From Boswellia sacra (taxonomy: Eukaryota; Streptophyta; Magnoliopsida; Sapindales; Burseraceae): a stretch of 64,000 nucleotides of DNA. The stretch is taken from NCBI GenBank assembly GCA_013180625.2, contig SNVD02006028.1, positions 1 through 64,000 on the forward strand, in the 5' to 3' direction. A program made the translations under genes and the position numbers. Shown piece after piece: positions 1 to 12,128 of this stretch. Under the pieces are notes generated by a model. It saw nothing but the letters and a program-made list of their open reading frames with translations. It had not been told where the DNA came from and made no database searches. Positions within the stretch are counted from its first letter, which is position 1; the number at the start of each line of letters is the position of its first letter.

Positions 1-1200
1 TCCATATCCAACCCAAAACTCTGTATTATTTTTCTTGGTAGATTTTAATTCAAATACAAAACACTATTTTGTATTATATTCATTATAATATGGCAATACC
101 ATCGAAATCAAACAGAAAATTAAACAATAATTAAGAAAAGCAGATTGATTGAAAGAAAATTTTCAGTATAGGTTAGCTTGTTATGGTAATAAAATTAACA
201 TCAAATCACTACAACTCTTAGTGGCATTAAATTGATTACAGAAAGCTAAGTGTCTTATTTAGATTTAAATGTGGTGTAAGACCAGCTAATGATCACTCTT
301 CTAAGCAAAGCTTTGTTGGCCCAACACTTCTCGACAAAAACCAGCAGTCCACGAAGAGGAAAATTTGGATGCTGCCATAATATATTAACAATGCAAATTA
401 AAGTAAACTGCTCCACATTGACACAACATACGGTTCTCCATCTGTGGCTGCTTGGACGCCTCCAGCCTAAGATGAAAAAATGAAGAGAAAACCAGGTTTA
501 ACAAGCACTTACCAGATGAGGGATGGAAGTTTTAGTAAATTATTTAGTTTCGGTATGAAATTTAAAGCTGAAGAATAGCAACAGAAGTAGTTTAACAAGT
601 TCAGGAGGTATGGACAAGCCATAAGGTGTGGGACTGTAAATCCTTTTTCCCCAATAGAAATTTGGATTTCAGAAATTGACAAGAGACAAGACCTAAAATC
701 TCTTATTCTACTCGGCTATAACTTGCTAAAAATTTTCTAGAAAAACAAGTAGGAAAAAGACCCTTGAGGCTTCCATGATTTCAAATAACCAAATTGTTGC
801 TTGAATATTATAAATCCTTTCACCTAAGATTCAAGGAAATATTATAGTAGATGATGGACAACCATATCAAATCAAGAGCTATTGATTTTTTTCCACTCAT
901 AATTTAGTGTTTACAGATTAACAAAAATCTTATAAGTATGAACAAATTCCATTTCCAAAGGTACATTTTTTGATCTTTGGGATGATTTCCACTAATATTA
1001 GAACACGAATTTGGTAGTTCAAAACCAACCACACATAGCAATTCCTCATAAAATTCATACTTTTGGAAAGTCTCCGACCGCTAGAATTTAATGAGGGAAA
1101 CTCACTAAAATTGAAGCTTTATAACGTATTGAAACAAAATCAAAGAAATTACAAAAATTAAAAGGAAAATATATGAATTTAATGAAAAAATTTAATGAAA
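1..1200. other. AT-rich non-coding DNA, no gene recognised
   Basis: No open frame here resembles a known protein, and no element ends are convincing. The sequence CACTACAAC at 207 looks like a CACTA terminus but could not be paired (see rejected list). Confidence 0.5.
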
Positions 1201-1666
1201 GAAGAACCCATATATAAACCTGTAGCATCACATAAGCCGAAATTGGTGATAAAATTATCAAAAACTATTGGTATATAATCCTGGAAAATAAGAAGCACGA
1301 AAATTACAAATAAAGTAAAATAAAACAATGTTGCAAACAATATCTTGAAAAAATCGCATGTTAATAAAATAAAATTAGAAATAATGAAATTTCTTTTTCC
1401 AATTATTGAGACATTGTTCCTAGTATTATTACAGCAACCAGATCAAAATTCTTGACCTTGACACATTTTCTTAACTACGAATTATCTTATACCATCTTTA
1501 GAAATTGGTGAATGCATCTCCACAGAACATTATGAAACTATTAAGTTGTTGATGATAAGGGATTCAATTAGAATATTCTGATTTTGAGATTCTCAAGACA
1601 GGAGCTCAGGAGATAGATTTTGGGGAAAAAAAGCCCAAACACAAAGAATAGAAACTAACAAGTAAC
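1201..1666. repeat. Diverged direct repeat A, copy 1
   Basis: About 465 bp that recur in the same orientation at 3170-3663, nearly 2 kb downstream. Long stretches are almost identical, for example the block starting GACATTGTTCCTAGTATT. Copy 1 lacks about 27 bp found in copy 2 near 3540-3570 (an insertion or deletion). No protein is recognisable in either copy. Confidence 0.85.
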
Positions 1667-1819
1667 AAATAGTTAGATAAAAGAAACATAGACAAACAGA
1701 GTTCAATGTTGATGAACAAAAACTCAAACGTTATCATCTTCAAAGTCAAGGGAACTACATGCAACACAAAATTCATAACATAGATCAAACAAACAAAAAA
1801 ACAAGATTTTTTTTTAAAT

Positions 1820-2175
1820 AGTTACTTTCAGATGAGTTTATATAATTTGGGCCTTGGGGTATTACAAATTAAAAATGATTCAACGATTTGTATTCTAATT
1901 GTTTTCTGTAACCCTCCTAGCGCCTCCACCCTTAAATTATAGGCAAATCAATTAAAATTTAAAAAATATAAGAAGATAAAAATAATAACAAAAGAAAAGA
2001 AAGCAACAGTATGAACTTTGAAACAAAACAATTACAGCATTCAACATCCAGTAAATAAAAATAAAAAACACTTTTGTGATAATTAATTTCATTACAAAAC
2101 AAAGCTCTAACCTTTGGTCACCTTAAGCCCAAAGGGCTTGGACGGAAAGAATTTGAGTCAATATTTCAGTTTGTG
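1820..2175. repeat. Diverged direct repeat B, copy 1
   Basis: Shares the ordered anchors AATTTGGGCCTTGG, AATGATTCAA and GACAAATCAATT-like text with 2395-2705, but is much more diverged than repeat A. With repeat A this indicates an old local duplication of the interval. No coding sense seen. Confidence 0.55.
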
Positions 2176-2394
2176 GTTCCTCATTTCTATTACTATCAGG
2201 AATGTTGATATGTAGGCTCTATCAAATCTCAAGATGGATGAACAAAGATGGGGTAGCCTGTTATATGGGTTAGTACATTTTTCTTGTAGCAACACTTACA
2301 GAGAGAGGGCCAATACAACAGCAACAACCTATATATCAAGAAAAACGAAGCCTTAGTCTGTCCAAAGTTAAGGATATTTATATTTGAGATGTCA

Positions 2395-2705
2395 AAAAGT
2401 TATTAACTTTAATTTATAGAATTTGGGCCTTGGATTGGGATATAACAGGAAATGATTCAAAGATTTTCATTCTTATATTTTTTTTTCTAACTCTTACCCA
2501 CCATCAAATTTATAGACAAATCAATTGAAGTTAAAAAAAAAAAGGAAAAGAAACCAACGTGGCTAACTCTAAAACAAACCATTTACAACAAAAAAAAAAA
2601 ACACTAGATTCATAAAATAATATCCTCGACTCAAGATTAGCTCCAACTTCCAGTCTAAGCCTAGAATCCTTGGACCCACAGATTTTAATTCAATGTTTCA
2701 ATTAA
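2395..2705. repeat. Diverged direct repeat B, copy 2
   Basis: Second copy of the 1820-2175 block. It ends near TTGGACCCACAGATTTTAATTC, which parallels CTTGGACGGAAAGAATTTGAG in copy 1. Confidence 0.55.
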
Positions 2706-3169
2706 TCAATTAGCTGCAAAGTTTGAATCTGTTGACTTTAACTATGCAATTTCAATAAAAAGTACAAGTAATTAATGTTAGTTACAATCGAACAAGCACT
2801 TCGATGATGTGAACATATATGAAATGATACAATCAGCTATTGAGTTGTCCAAGAATTCTAAATTAAATGTGAAACTTACTAAATGGAAAGTAAATGCAAA
2901 ATAATTCTAAAGTTGAATATGAGATAGAATTCTAAACCCGTAGCAAAGAACCAGATGTTGCTATAAAACTGAGAAATCGAGAATGTCAATTAACCTTTCT
3001 TAATAAAGGTTTCAACCAATAAAGCAATAAAGGAGTAAGGCAATGATAAGCCGATCATTTATCATACAAGTATATGTTACCAATCAAAGAAAAACCCAAA
3101 CATCAACTCAACTTTTTTTTTGCAATAATCTACAATTAATTATCGCCTTCAGAGGTGTCATTACAAGAA
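2706..3169. other. AT-rich spacer, nothing recognised
   Basis: No gene, element end or repeat could be supported here. Confidence 0.5.
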
Positions 3170-3663
3170 GAAGAATCCATATATATACCTGTAGTATCCC
3201 ATGGGCCAAAACTGGTGATAAAATTATCAAAAACTATTGGTATATAATCCCGAAAAATAAGAAGCACAGCAGTTATAAATAAAGTAAAATAAAACAATGT
3301 TGCAAATTAAAGAAGATCTTGAGAAAATCACATGTTAATAAAATAAAATTAGAAATAATGAAATTTCTTTTTCCAATTATTAAGACATTGTTCCTAGTAT
3401 TATTACAGCAACCAGATCAAAATTCTTGACCTTGACACATTTTCTTAACTACGAATTATCTTATACCATCTTTAGAAATTGGTGGATGCAACTCTACAGA
3501 ACACCATGAAACTATTAAGTTGTTGATGATAAGGGATTCAACAAAGATTACCACTAAAAGCTTTAGAACAATTAGAATATTCTGATTTTGAGATTCTCAA
3601 GACAGGAGCTCAGGAGATGGATTTTGGCAAAAAAGCCCAAAAACAGAGAATAGAAACTAACAA
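3170..3663. repeat. Diverged direct repeat A, copy 2
   Basis: Partner of 1201-1666, same orientation and order, with scattered substitutions and an extra segment near 3540-3570. Confidence 0.85.
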
Positions 3664-4080
3664 AAAAAAAATTTAGGATGAAAAACAGCGAGACAGGTAC
3701 CAGTCTTGAACTCAGTCAGGCACCGTGGTAACCACCTTTCATCACCAAATAGAAGATCTTCAAATCTGAAATCAAAGCAGAAGAAATCAACAAACAGTAA
3801 AGCAACTTCAAGATTCTGTCATAGATCCTAGACCTCGTGATCTCTAGAGTCCGATCATGGTAGCTGCAGAAGAAAGTAACAAAATTCAAGAGGGGGAGAG
3901 AGCGAGAAAGTTCACACCTTAGAGAAAGCAACCAGAGAGAGGAAGAGACTAGGTTATTTCGAGGGTGCTAGAAATACTGTTTCTCTTTGTTTTATTTTCT
4001 CACATGGAATTTTTAGGAGCTAGACATAATAAAATTTGACTTAAGTTTTAGGAGCCAAACAAGAGCCAAACATAAAATTT
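3664..4080. other. Non-coding DNA, nothing recognised
   Basis: A purine-rich patch lies at 3885-3955. A 71-codon minus-strand open frame here resembles nothing I know. Confidence 0.4.
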
Positions 4081-4404
4081 GAGCGGGCTTTAGTCCGCCC
4101 ATTTTACATAGGCCAAAAAGGGGCCTTTACAAATGATATTGTTATTAACAGTAGCTTTTATCAAATGCTATGGTTTTATTATCTTTTAGTTGCATTCTAT
4201 GAATGCTACCAATTTAAATGCTTTTATAGCTTCCAAAAAAATGCTATGAATATATATGGGAAAGCTATCAATAATAAAATGCTACTTTTCAAGTTACATA
4301 TCATAGCATTCTTTTTTTAAATGTTACAAAAAATAAACTTTTAGTAGCATCATAAAAAAAAATGCTACAATGCAATGCTACTAAATGTGTTATTTGTTGT
4401 AGTG
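4081..4404. mobile_element. 3' terminal region of a CACTA (En/Spm-type) element
   Basis: The stretch ends in TTGTTGTAGTG at 4404, the mirror of the canonical CACTACAACAA terminus. It is packed with the short subterminal motif ATGCTA/TAGCAT in both orientations, the usual arrangement of transposase-binding repeats in CACTA elements. The upstream partner end is not certain, so only this terminus is called. The motif differs from those of the other CACTA ends in the window, so this is a separate family. Confidence 0.7.
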
Positions 4405-5038
4405 TTTATATAAAAGCCCTGCCCAAGGGAAGACTTGTTGCCAGGGTATAGTTGCTAAAACAGATTTTACCTGGTCCATAATTTTTTTATTTCTTCTTGT
4501 TTGTTTTTTTGTCTGTCTTTCCTTTGTAGTCTAGCTTGAGTGTTCATTATCACTCTAAATATTAGAATAATAATCTGACATATACCTTTGTTCAGGTTGT
4601 TGTTTGTCTTTACATTCTATCAGCACTGGGGCGATGGAGGTGTGGTTGTGATGGGTGGAGTGTTATTGATGTCGTTGTGGGCTGTTGGTGGAGGTGATGG
4701 AGTGGTGTGGTAGTGATGGTGGAGTGGTGGCAATGACGTGGGTTGTGGTTGGGGTCTATTTTTTGCAGTTTTGATGGTTATTTTTTAAAGTTCCATGTTG
4801 TGGTTTGTCAATGTTCCTTCTCTGGTTTTGTTATTTTTTTAATTCTTAATTTTACGAATTCTTTGGTTTTTCTACAGTGTATTCTCCTATTTTGTTTTTG
4901 CAGTTTTTGGTTTTGTTTTCTACATTTTTTTTAAGTTACATGTTGATGCTTTGAAATGCTCAACATTTGACATCTCTGTCACTCTGTATTCTAGCATCCT
5001 TCTGTACATTGTAATTTTTGTGTTCTTTTCTTATGCAG
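4405..5038. other. Spacer with a GT-rich patch, no gene
   Basis: 4620-4760 is strongly G/T-rich on the plus strand (repeated GGTGG and GATGG). The 3' part ends in a T-rich tract and TATGCAG, a good splice acceptor for the exon that follows, so it is probably intron of the aminopeptidase fragment. Confidence 0.4.
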
Positions 5039-5795
5039 AATCTCTTTATTGTAAAAGAGGTTGACACACCTAATCGATTTGGGGGAATTGTATCTGGGAT
5101 TTGATAAACTCACATTTGTCCCCATTCAGGTAATTCCGTTTTCTGATTCTATTGAAGTTGTTAAAATAAACAAAGCAAAACAGAATTAAAATTATATTTT
5201 GTTTGCCTTTATAACATAGCATTAGCTTGGAAGCAAACAAAATCGGCTAAATTTCGAAGCCTTATAGTTATGAATTTGGAATCATCCAAAGCCATGGTTT
5301 CCTATGCAATCTAGTATGTTAAAATTTTGCTCATGACTTGATAATCAAATTCGTCAAGTCTGTGTCAACCTATCAGCTATTTTTCAGAACTTAGTTTTGT
5401 TATTCATCCATTTTTTTCTGTTAGAAGGTATGAATCTCTCATTCGAACTGTGTTATGGTTCAGCAGTCTGAAATTTTTGATCTTTTATTTTGCTTTTCTA
5501 CTTGCAGACTAAATTGGTTGACTTATCTTTACTCTCTGCTGCGGAGGTTGATTGGCTTAACGATTACCATTCTCAAGTTTGGGAGAAGGTAATAGCATGT
5601 CTATAAATATTTTCAGATGGATCAGTAGCATTTATAACCTATGATCATATTATATTTCAGTTTTAAGTTAAAACTTGTATTTTTTTGTAATTTAGTGATA
5701 ACAATTCTTAATCTACACCTCACGTTTGGCTATTGCTGGATGGTCCTGCTCGGGAGTGGCTTTGGAACAACACACGACCCCTTGTCAAACAGTGA
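5039..5795 (+). pseudogene. 3' end of an Xaa-Pro aminopeptidase gene (APP2-like), broken
   Basis: Three exon-like blocks encode the C-terminus of a plant metal-dependent aminopeptidase P, which removes the first residue before a proline; the closest match I can recall is the chloroplast form APP2. Block 1 (5039-5129) reads VDTPNRFGG then, after a frameshift, YLGFDKLTFVPIQ. Block 2 (5508-5588) reads LVDLSLLSAAEVDWLNDYH with proper AG and GT borders. Block 3 (about 5724-5795) reads LLDGPAREWLWNNTRPL and ends in TGA. Block 3 has no AG acceptor directly before it, and block 1 is shifted by two missing bases. The catalytic metal-binding exons are absent. Because introns are kept, this is a DNA-level copy or a remnant, not a retrocopy. 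Confidence 0.85.
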
Positions 5796-5919
5796 TTAAG
5801 TCAGACTTCTTGCTTGTTTATTCCCAGGTTCTGAATTCTGAGGGCCTACACCTGTCAATCACTTTTATGTTGGCATGATATTCATTTAGATCCCTTCCTT
5901 TTCACTTATAAACTAACTT

Positions 5920-6610
5920 AGCCCATTCACTTATAAACTAAACCACCCATCCCACTAACATAAGCAAAGTGGGCAGCCCAGTAAACCAAAAAATAAGGCA
6001 CTAGGCCAATAAACCCAAAAAAGGCCGACAGCCCATTAAACCCAAAAAATAAGAAGCCTAATAATGCCCATTAAACCAACAATTAATTAAACTAACCTAG
6101 CCCATTCACTTATAAACTAAACCAATCCTACTAACATAAGCAAAGTGGGCAGTCTAGTAAACCAAAAAATAAGGCACCAGGTCAATAAATCCAAAAAAGG
6201 CCGATAGCCCATTAAAGCAAAAAAAAAAAGGCCTAATAATACCTATTAAACCAACAATTAATTAAACTAACATAGCCTATTTACTTATAAACTAAACCAA
6301 CCTATCCCACTAACATAAGCAAAGTGGGTAGCCTAGTAAACCAAAAAATAAGGCACCAGGCCAATAAATCCAAAAAAGGCTGACAGCCCATTAAACCCAA
6401 AAAAATATGAGGCCTAATAATGCCCATTAAACCAAACAATTAATTAAACTAACCTAGCCCATTCACTTATAATATAATCCAACCCATCCCACTAACATAA
6501 GCAAAGTGGGCGGCCCAATAAACCAAAAAATAAGGCACCAGGTCAATAAAACCAAAAAAGGCCGACAACCCATTAAACCCAAAAAATAAGAAGCCTAACA
6601 ATGCCCAAAC
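5920..6610. repeat. Tandem array, about 180-bp unit, roughly four copies
   Basis: Units start with CCCATTCACTTATAAACTAA-like text at about 5922, 6101, 6276 and 6458, giving periods of 175-182 bp. Each unit contains AAGCAAAGTGGG, CCAAAAAATAAGGCACCAGG and several AGCCCATTAAACC boxes. Units differ by scattered substitutions and small indels. Confidence 0.9.
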
Positions 6611-7560
6611 ATGAGCAAAATAAACAACCCACTAAACCCGAAAAAAGCAAAACGGCCCAACTAATTCCAAAAAAATAGAAAGGTTGTTTGTGTTGGTGTG
6701 TAAAGTGGAAATCAGCCCATTTATCCAAAAACAAAATTAACTATACTAGCCCACTTTACCATGAACAAAACCAATCTAACCCACTTATCCAAAAACAAAA
6801 TTAACTATACCAGCCCACTTTACCATAAACAAAATCGATCCAGCCCACTTAACTAAAAACAAAATTAACGAAATCAGCCCACTTAACCACAAAAAAAAAG
6901 CTGCTCTAGGCCTCCAGCCCACTAAATGATATACAAAAAGCAAAAGCAAAGTAGCCTACCAACCAAAAAAATTGAACCATACACTAAAACTGTTGCATCC
7001 CATTAAACCAAAATGAAAACCATGCAGCCCACTAAGCCTTCCATAAAGAAAAATAAGGATAAAATTAAATTTCAAAACTTTTTCCTTTTTCAAAATTTAA
7101 CTTACTAAGGATTGTCTCTTTGATTTAATTTTAACATTTAATAATCCTTACATTAAAGTCAATCTCAACCAATCCAACCAGCCCACACTTAGCCCAAAGA
7201 AGACAAAGCAACCCACCTAAACAAACCCCACACTAGTTCACTAAACCTTAAAAAAAAAAAACAAAACAAAACCAACCCACTGCACCTATATTAACTAAAC
7301 TAGCACACACCAAGCAAAGAAAAAAAAAAGTAGCCCATTAAACAAAGAATTACCAAACCAGCCCACACTAAGAAAAGAAATTAAGGCAAACAAGCCCACT
7401 AATGCCCAAAAAAAAAGAATAGGGAACCAGCCTACTAAACAAAGAAGTACCAAACCAGCCTACTCTAAGAAAAATAAATTGAATCAAACCAGCCCACTTA
7501 ACCCCAAAAACAAAAAAATGAACCGGCCCACTAAATGAAAATATAAACGAACCTAACGAA
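6611..7560. repeat. Degenerate array of short AGCCCACTTAACCA-type boxes
   Basis: Continues the 180-bp array with irregular 25-50 bp spacing of CAGCCCACTTAACC/AGCCCACTAAAC boxes in A-rich DNA. Read on the minus strand the boxes are TGGGCT/TGGGCC, the plant site II (TCP-type) motif. Over twenty GCCCA cores occur between 5920 and 7560. No open frame of interest. Confidence 0.75.
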
Positions 7561-8309
7561 TTCTAAACTAATGGATTTTTCCTTATTTGAAATTAATTTG
7601 TTTCCTTGTAGGTGAGCATTGTAGATACTATAAACCACTAGAGAAAAAAGAAGAAGGTTTACATCGGTTGTTTCATTAACATGTACAGAAACTACTTCTA
7701 TGCTTTGTTATAAATATTATGTTTTCATGTGTTTTTTGAAAAGTTTATTAACATGAATTGTAGTTGTCATATTCAATTGTTATTTATGCATATAAGCTTA
7801 GACCTCGTTCAATAATTATTATTCGACATATATCTTTTTTTCATTTTCATCGATAGATGACAATGAAGAATGTATGTCTAGTAATGATTCTTGAATTGTC
7901 CGAACTTGGACAGTTTAAGAATGCATAAGTTTTTATTATAAATTAGTACGTATGTTTTGTTCCATCTTAACAAAAAATTTGATTGCATTTTCTCATATTC
8001 TCTAAGTACATAATAGATGATTGTGTGTTTTGTGTTAATTTTCGAACTTCAAAATGATACATATATTTAATCAACTATATATGTGTGTACTTGGAGAACT
8101 ATGGGGAGATGCTGCCGAATTTTTCATTAAGATGGAGCAACACATAACTACTAGTTTCTAGTCCAAACTTATTCATTCTTGAATGGGATAGGACCACCAA
8201 CCTTTTAGATAAATGTTTACAATTAGGTTTCACATTACATGTACTCACTTGTGCATGAATAAATTTATATTGATATGAATTGTATTTATTACTTTTAAGG
8301 GAAATTTTC
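7561..8309 (+). other. AT-rich leader of the CACTA transposase gene
   Basis: Lies between the repeat array and the first transposase ATG at 8310. GTAGGTGAGCATTGTAG at 7609 may be an exon edge, but no promoter can be fixed. No other gene is visible. Confidence 0.3.
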
Positions 8310-11300
8310 ATGGATAAGAGTTGGATTGACTTTACCAAATCGATGCTGTCGAGCATATTTCACTGGGGTGGAGGGATTTCTAAACTTTGCCTTTAGAAAT
8401 TTAGTGAATGACATTAGAATATTATGTTCATGTAAGAAATGTCACAATCGATATCTTATGGATAGATACACAGCAAGGGAGCATTTAATATGTAATGGGT
8501 TTTTGAGAACGTACAAAAGGTGGACCTTACATGATGAACAATATACACCTATAGAGTCTGACCAACCTAACAAACATTTTGTGGTTGATGGTGAATCTAC
8601 AGGGGGTGATGGTATGGTTGGAATGATACATGAGGCCATGGGGATTCCGAATAATGATTTTTTTGAAGGTAGTAGTTGTCCATTAGATGGTGAAACTCAA
8701 ACATATTTAAAACTACTTGAACAAGCAGAGTGCCCCTTGTATCCGGGTTGTGAAAAATATACATCACTTTCATTTACTGTTCAATTACTTTTGCAACTTA
8801 AAATATTGCACGGATGGACCGACAAATCAGTGACAAAGTTACTCGAACTTTTAAAGAAGGCCTTTCCTGACCAAGTCAAAATTCCTTTTTCATATTATGA
8901 AGCACAAAAGTTAATTACTGACTTGGGGTTTACATACAAGACTTGGGATGCTTGTCCTAACAATTGTATATTGTTTAGAGGCAAGTTTTCAAATTTGGAT
9001 AGATGTTGCATATCCCAAATGTCTCGCTATAAGAACTTTGATGAGTTAAATGAAGCATCGAATTCACAGGGGAAGATAGCAGCAAAGCAAGTTAGATACT
9101 TTCCATTAATTTCTCAGTTACAAAGATTATTCATGTCCTCAAAAACTGCTTCTCTTATGCGATGGCATGCAAAAGATCGCATTAAAGATGGTGTTCTTAG
9201 GCATCCAGCTGATAGTCTTTGTTGGAGAACTTTCGATGAAAAAAATCCAGATTTCGCTGTTGATTATTGTAACGTGAGACTTGGCTTAGCAGCTGATGGA
9301 TTTAATCCTTTTAAAACAATGTCTATAGCACATAGTACATGGCCTATTGTGTTAATGCCATGCAACTTGCCTCCTTGGTTGTGTATGAAAGAAAGTTGTT
9401 TCATATTGTCTGTACTCATTGATGGCTCCAAAGGTCCTGGGAATAAAATTGATGTCTATATGCAACCATTGATTGAGGAATTGAAAAAATTATGGAGTGA
9501 AGGTGTACTAACCTATGATGCATCATGTAAACAAATGTTCAAGCTACATGCAGCATTGTTGTGGACTATCAATGACTTCCCAACATATGCAAATCTATCT
9601 GGTTGGAGTACAAAAGGGGAGAAAGCATGTCCTTGTTGTTTAGGAAATACAGTTTCGAAATGGTTATCTCATAGTAGAAAATTTTGTTACATGGGTCATC
9701 GACGATACTTACCTACTACTCATAGATTTCGAAAGGATCGGATTTCCTTCAATGGCAGAGCGGATATGGGACCAACTCCATCTCAGTTGTCTGGTTTTGA
9801 TATAAAACAACAAGTACAAGCTGTACAAGATCTTCAAAGGAGAATGAATAATTCCCAAATGAGAAATCAGGCAAACATCTGGAAGAAGAAAAGTATTTTT
9901 TTTGAATTACCATATTGGGAGCATAACTTGATTAGACAAAATCTTGATGTCATGCACATTGAGAAGAATGTCTGTGACAAAATACTATGGACATTGTTAG
10001 GGGATCCTAGGAAATCAAAAGATAATTTGAAGGCTCACTGTGATTTGAAGGATATGAAAATTAAAAAAGCATTGCATCCCCAAGAACGGGGGGCTAACAA
10101 ATTATATTTACATGTTGCATGCTTCTTAATGACCAAAGAAAATAAAGACGTCTTTCTTAGTGTGTTGAAAAGAGTCAAGCTGCCAGATGGTTATGTATCA
10201 AATATTTCTCAACGTGTTCACATGAAAGAGTGGAGCATTTTAGGCTTGAAAAGTCATGACAATCATGTACTGATACAACAACTGCTTCCTCCTGCTGCTT
10301 GTAGGGCATTACCAAAAAATGTTGTTGCCACTTTGATTGAGTTGGCAAACTTTTTTAAGCAATTGTGCTCGAAAGTGAACACTGAGGAAGATTTAAATAC
10401 TATTCAAGATCAAGTTGTGCTTACACTGTGTCATCTTGAGAAAATCTTCCTACCTTCATTCTTTGATATAATGGAGCATTTTCCTGTTCATCTTGCTCAA
10501 GAGGCATCATTAGCAGGGCCGGTGCAATTTCTATGGATGTATCCAATTGAAAGGTACTATGAACCACTATCTTAATGTCTTTTAATTTTCATTATATTTT
10601 AATTAATTAATTAGTATTTATAAATTTCATGGGTTCTATAGGTATTTACTAACTTTAAAGAGATATGTGCGTAATCATGCACATCCTGAGGCTTCTATTG
10701 CTAAAGGATACCTAATGGATGAGTGCACAAATTTTTGTTCAAGATATCTTGATGAAGTCGAAATTAAACTTAATCGAGGACCTCAGAATAAGGATGGTAC
10801 CTTTGATGAAGGAGATCAATTTGAACTTGATCATGTCTCGTGGGTTCAAGCACATAGATATGTGCTAGTCAATACATCTTCTATTGATCCATATAGAGAG
10901 TAAGATATGTATAATTTTCTTTTGTTACATCAGTTCTTTTTCTTATACAATTAAGTAAGGGTACTTTCACCACTTTTTAATATCTTCTAATGTCTTCTAT
11001 CACAGAAAGCATCTTAACAAACTTCGAAATGAAATGCCTCGTTCTTCTATTCATGAAATTCAAACAAAGCATAACAAAAAATTTCATGAATGGTTTCGTG
11101 ACCATGTAAGTGGTAGAAATTTAGTTGATATTTTTGCTTATAGGGAATTTTCTTCCTAACTATATATGTTTCCGTAGGTTCACTCCTTACAAGAGACCTC
11201 AAATGTATTGTTGTCCGAGGAAATTATCAATTTAGCCAATGGCCCTAAATGTGGTGCACGTCGCTATAAATCTTATGTTGTTAATGGCTTCAAAAGACCG

Positions 11301-11866
11301 ATAAGCACAAAAGCACACAACAATTTGGTGTTATTTTGAAGGCTGATACCATGAGTTATGCTAGTGCAAGAGATCAAAATCCTCTTTCAGGCAGTGTAAC
11401 ATTTCTTGGAATGTTAACGGATATAATTCAAATTCTATATGTCAATGACATGACTTTCGTGTTGTTCAAGTGTGATTGGGTTGATAATCGGACAGGAAAG
11501 AAGTGTGATGAGTTTGACTTTATAATGGTTAATTTTAATCATTTGTTATACAAAGATAACAGTGTTGATGATGAACCTTTCATTTTAGCAGAGCAAGCAG
11601 AACAAGTTTGTTATATTCAAGATCCTATAGATGAATATTGGCATGTTGTTCTTAAAATGTCAACAAGAGATACATTTGATCTTACTTCCAAAAATTCATC
11701 TATTGGGAACATGGTGCCACAAGTTGAGCTATATACACAGCAGGAACTAGATGAAAGGGGTTATTTTCGTGAGGAAGATGTTCAATGGGTGGTTAGGCGA
11801 GTTGAGGGAACAACAGTGATCATTAATCGAGAAGACAATGATGATGATATGGATGATGTTGATTGA
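8310..11866 (+). pseudogene. CACTA transposase (En/Spm TNPD type), four exons, two frameshifts
   Basis: The cut-and-paste transposase of a CACTA element. Exons 8310-10553, 10642-10899, 11006-11105 and 11178-11866 join with GT-AG borders and matching phases. Order of domains: a Transposase-associated N-terminal domain (first 75 residues or so, with C..C and HLICNGF), Transposase_21 (around 9060-10000, with DGFNPF and a zinc-like CPCC near 9634), DUF4218 (about 10110-10880, MKEWSILGLKSHD and PSFFDIMEH), then DUF4216 (11403-11680, FKCDWVDN). The ATG at 8310 starts MDKSWI but one extra base shifts it out of frame with the 749-codon main frame. A second shift lies near 11300, between KSYVVNGF and LKADTMSYA. 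The acidic tail DDDMDD is normal for the family. Catalytic acids could not be assigned by eye. Confidence 0.92.
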
Positions 11867-12128
11867 CAGTACTTTGTTCGACATGTTTTTATTGATTACG
11901 TGATTTTTTTTATATGGCGTTTGTTTTAGGGGCATTCTTCTTTTGTCCAATTATGTGATTTCCCCTCGACAATGTGTAACCATTACTTTTTATGAATGAA
12001 ATATATAATTTGTTCAATTGAACTTGTATGGATTGTAATTTTTTATTATATCCATATGTTAATTATCATGGAACTTAAACAAATATATTAGCATTCTTTG
12101 ATTGTGAATGTTTTTTGAATAGATAACT

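Noticed and set aside
3716..3931. A minus-strand gene start near the purine-rich patch.
   Set aside because: No homology, and no downstream exon could be connected.
207..4404. A CACTA element from CACTACAAC (207) to TTGTAGTG (4404).
   Set aside because: The first nine bases and a TTAGTGGCATT-like stretch agree, but flanking triplets (AAT and TTT) do not match and TAGCAT words are scarce near 207.
5920..7560. Telomere-like or centromeric satellite.
   Set aside because: Only about four full units, no CCCTAAA runs, and the motif is AGCCCA, not a telomere repeat.
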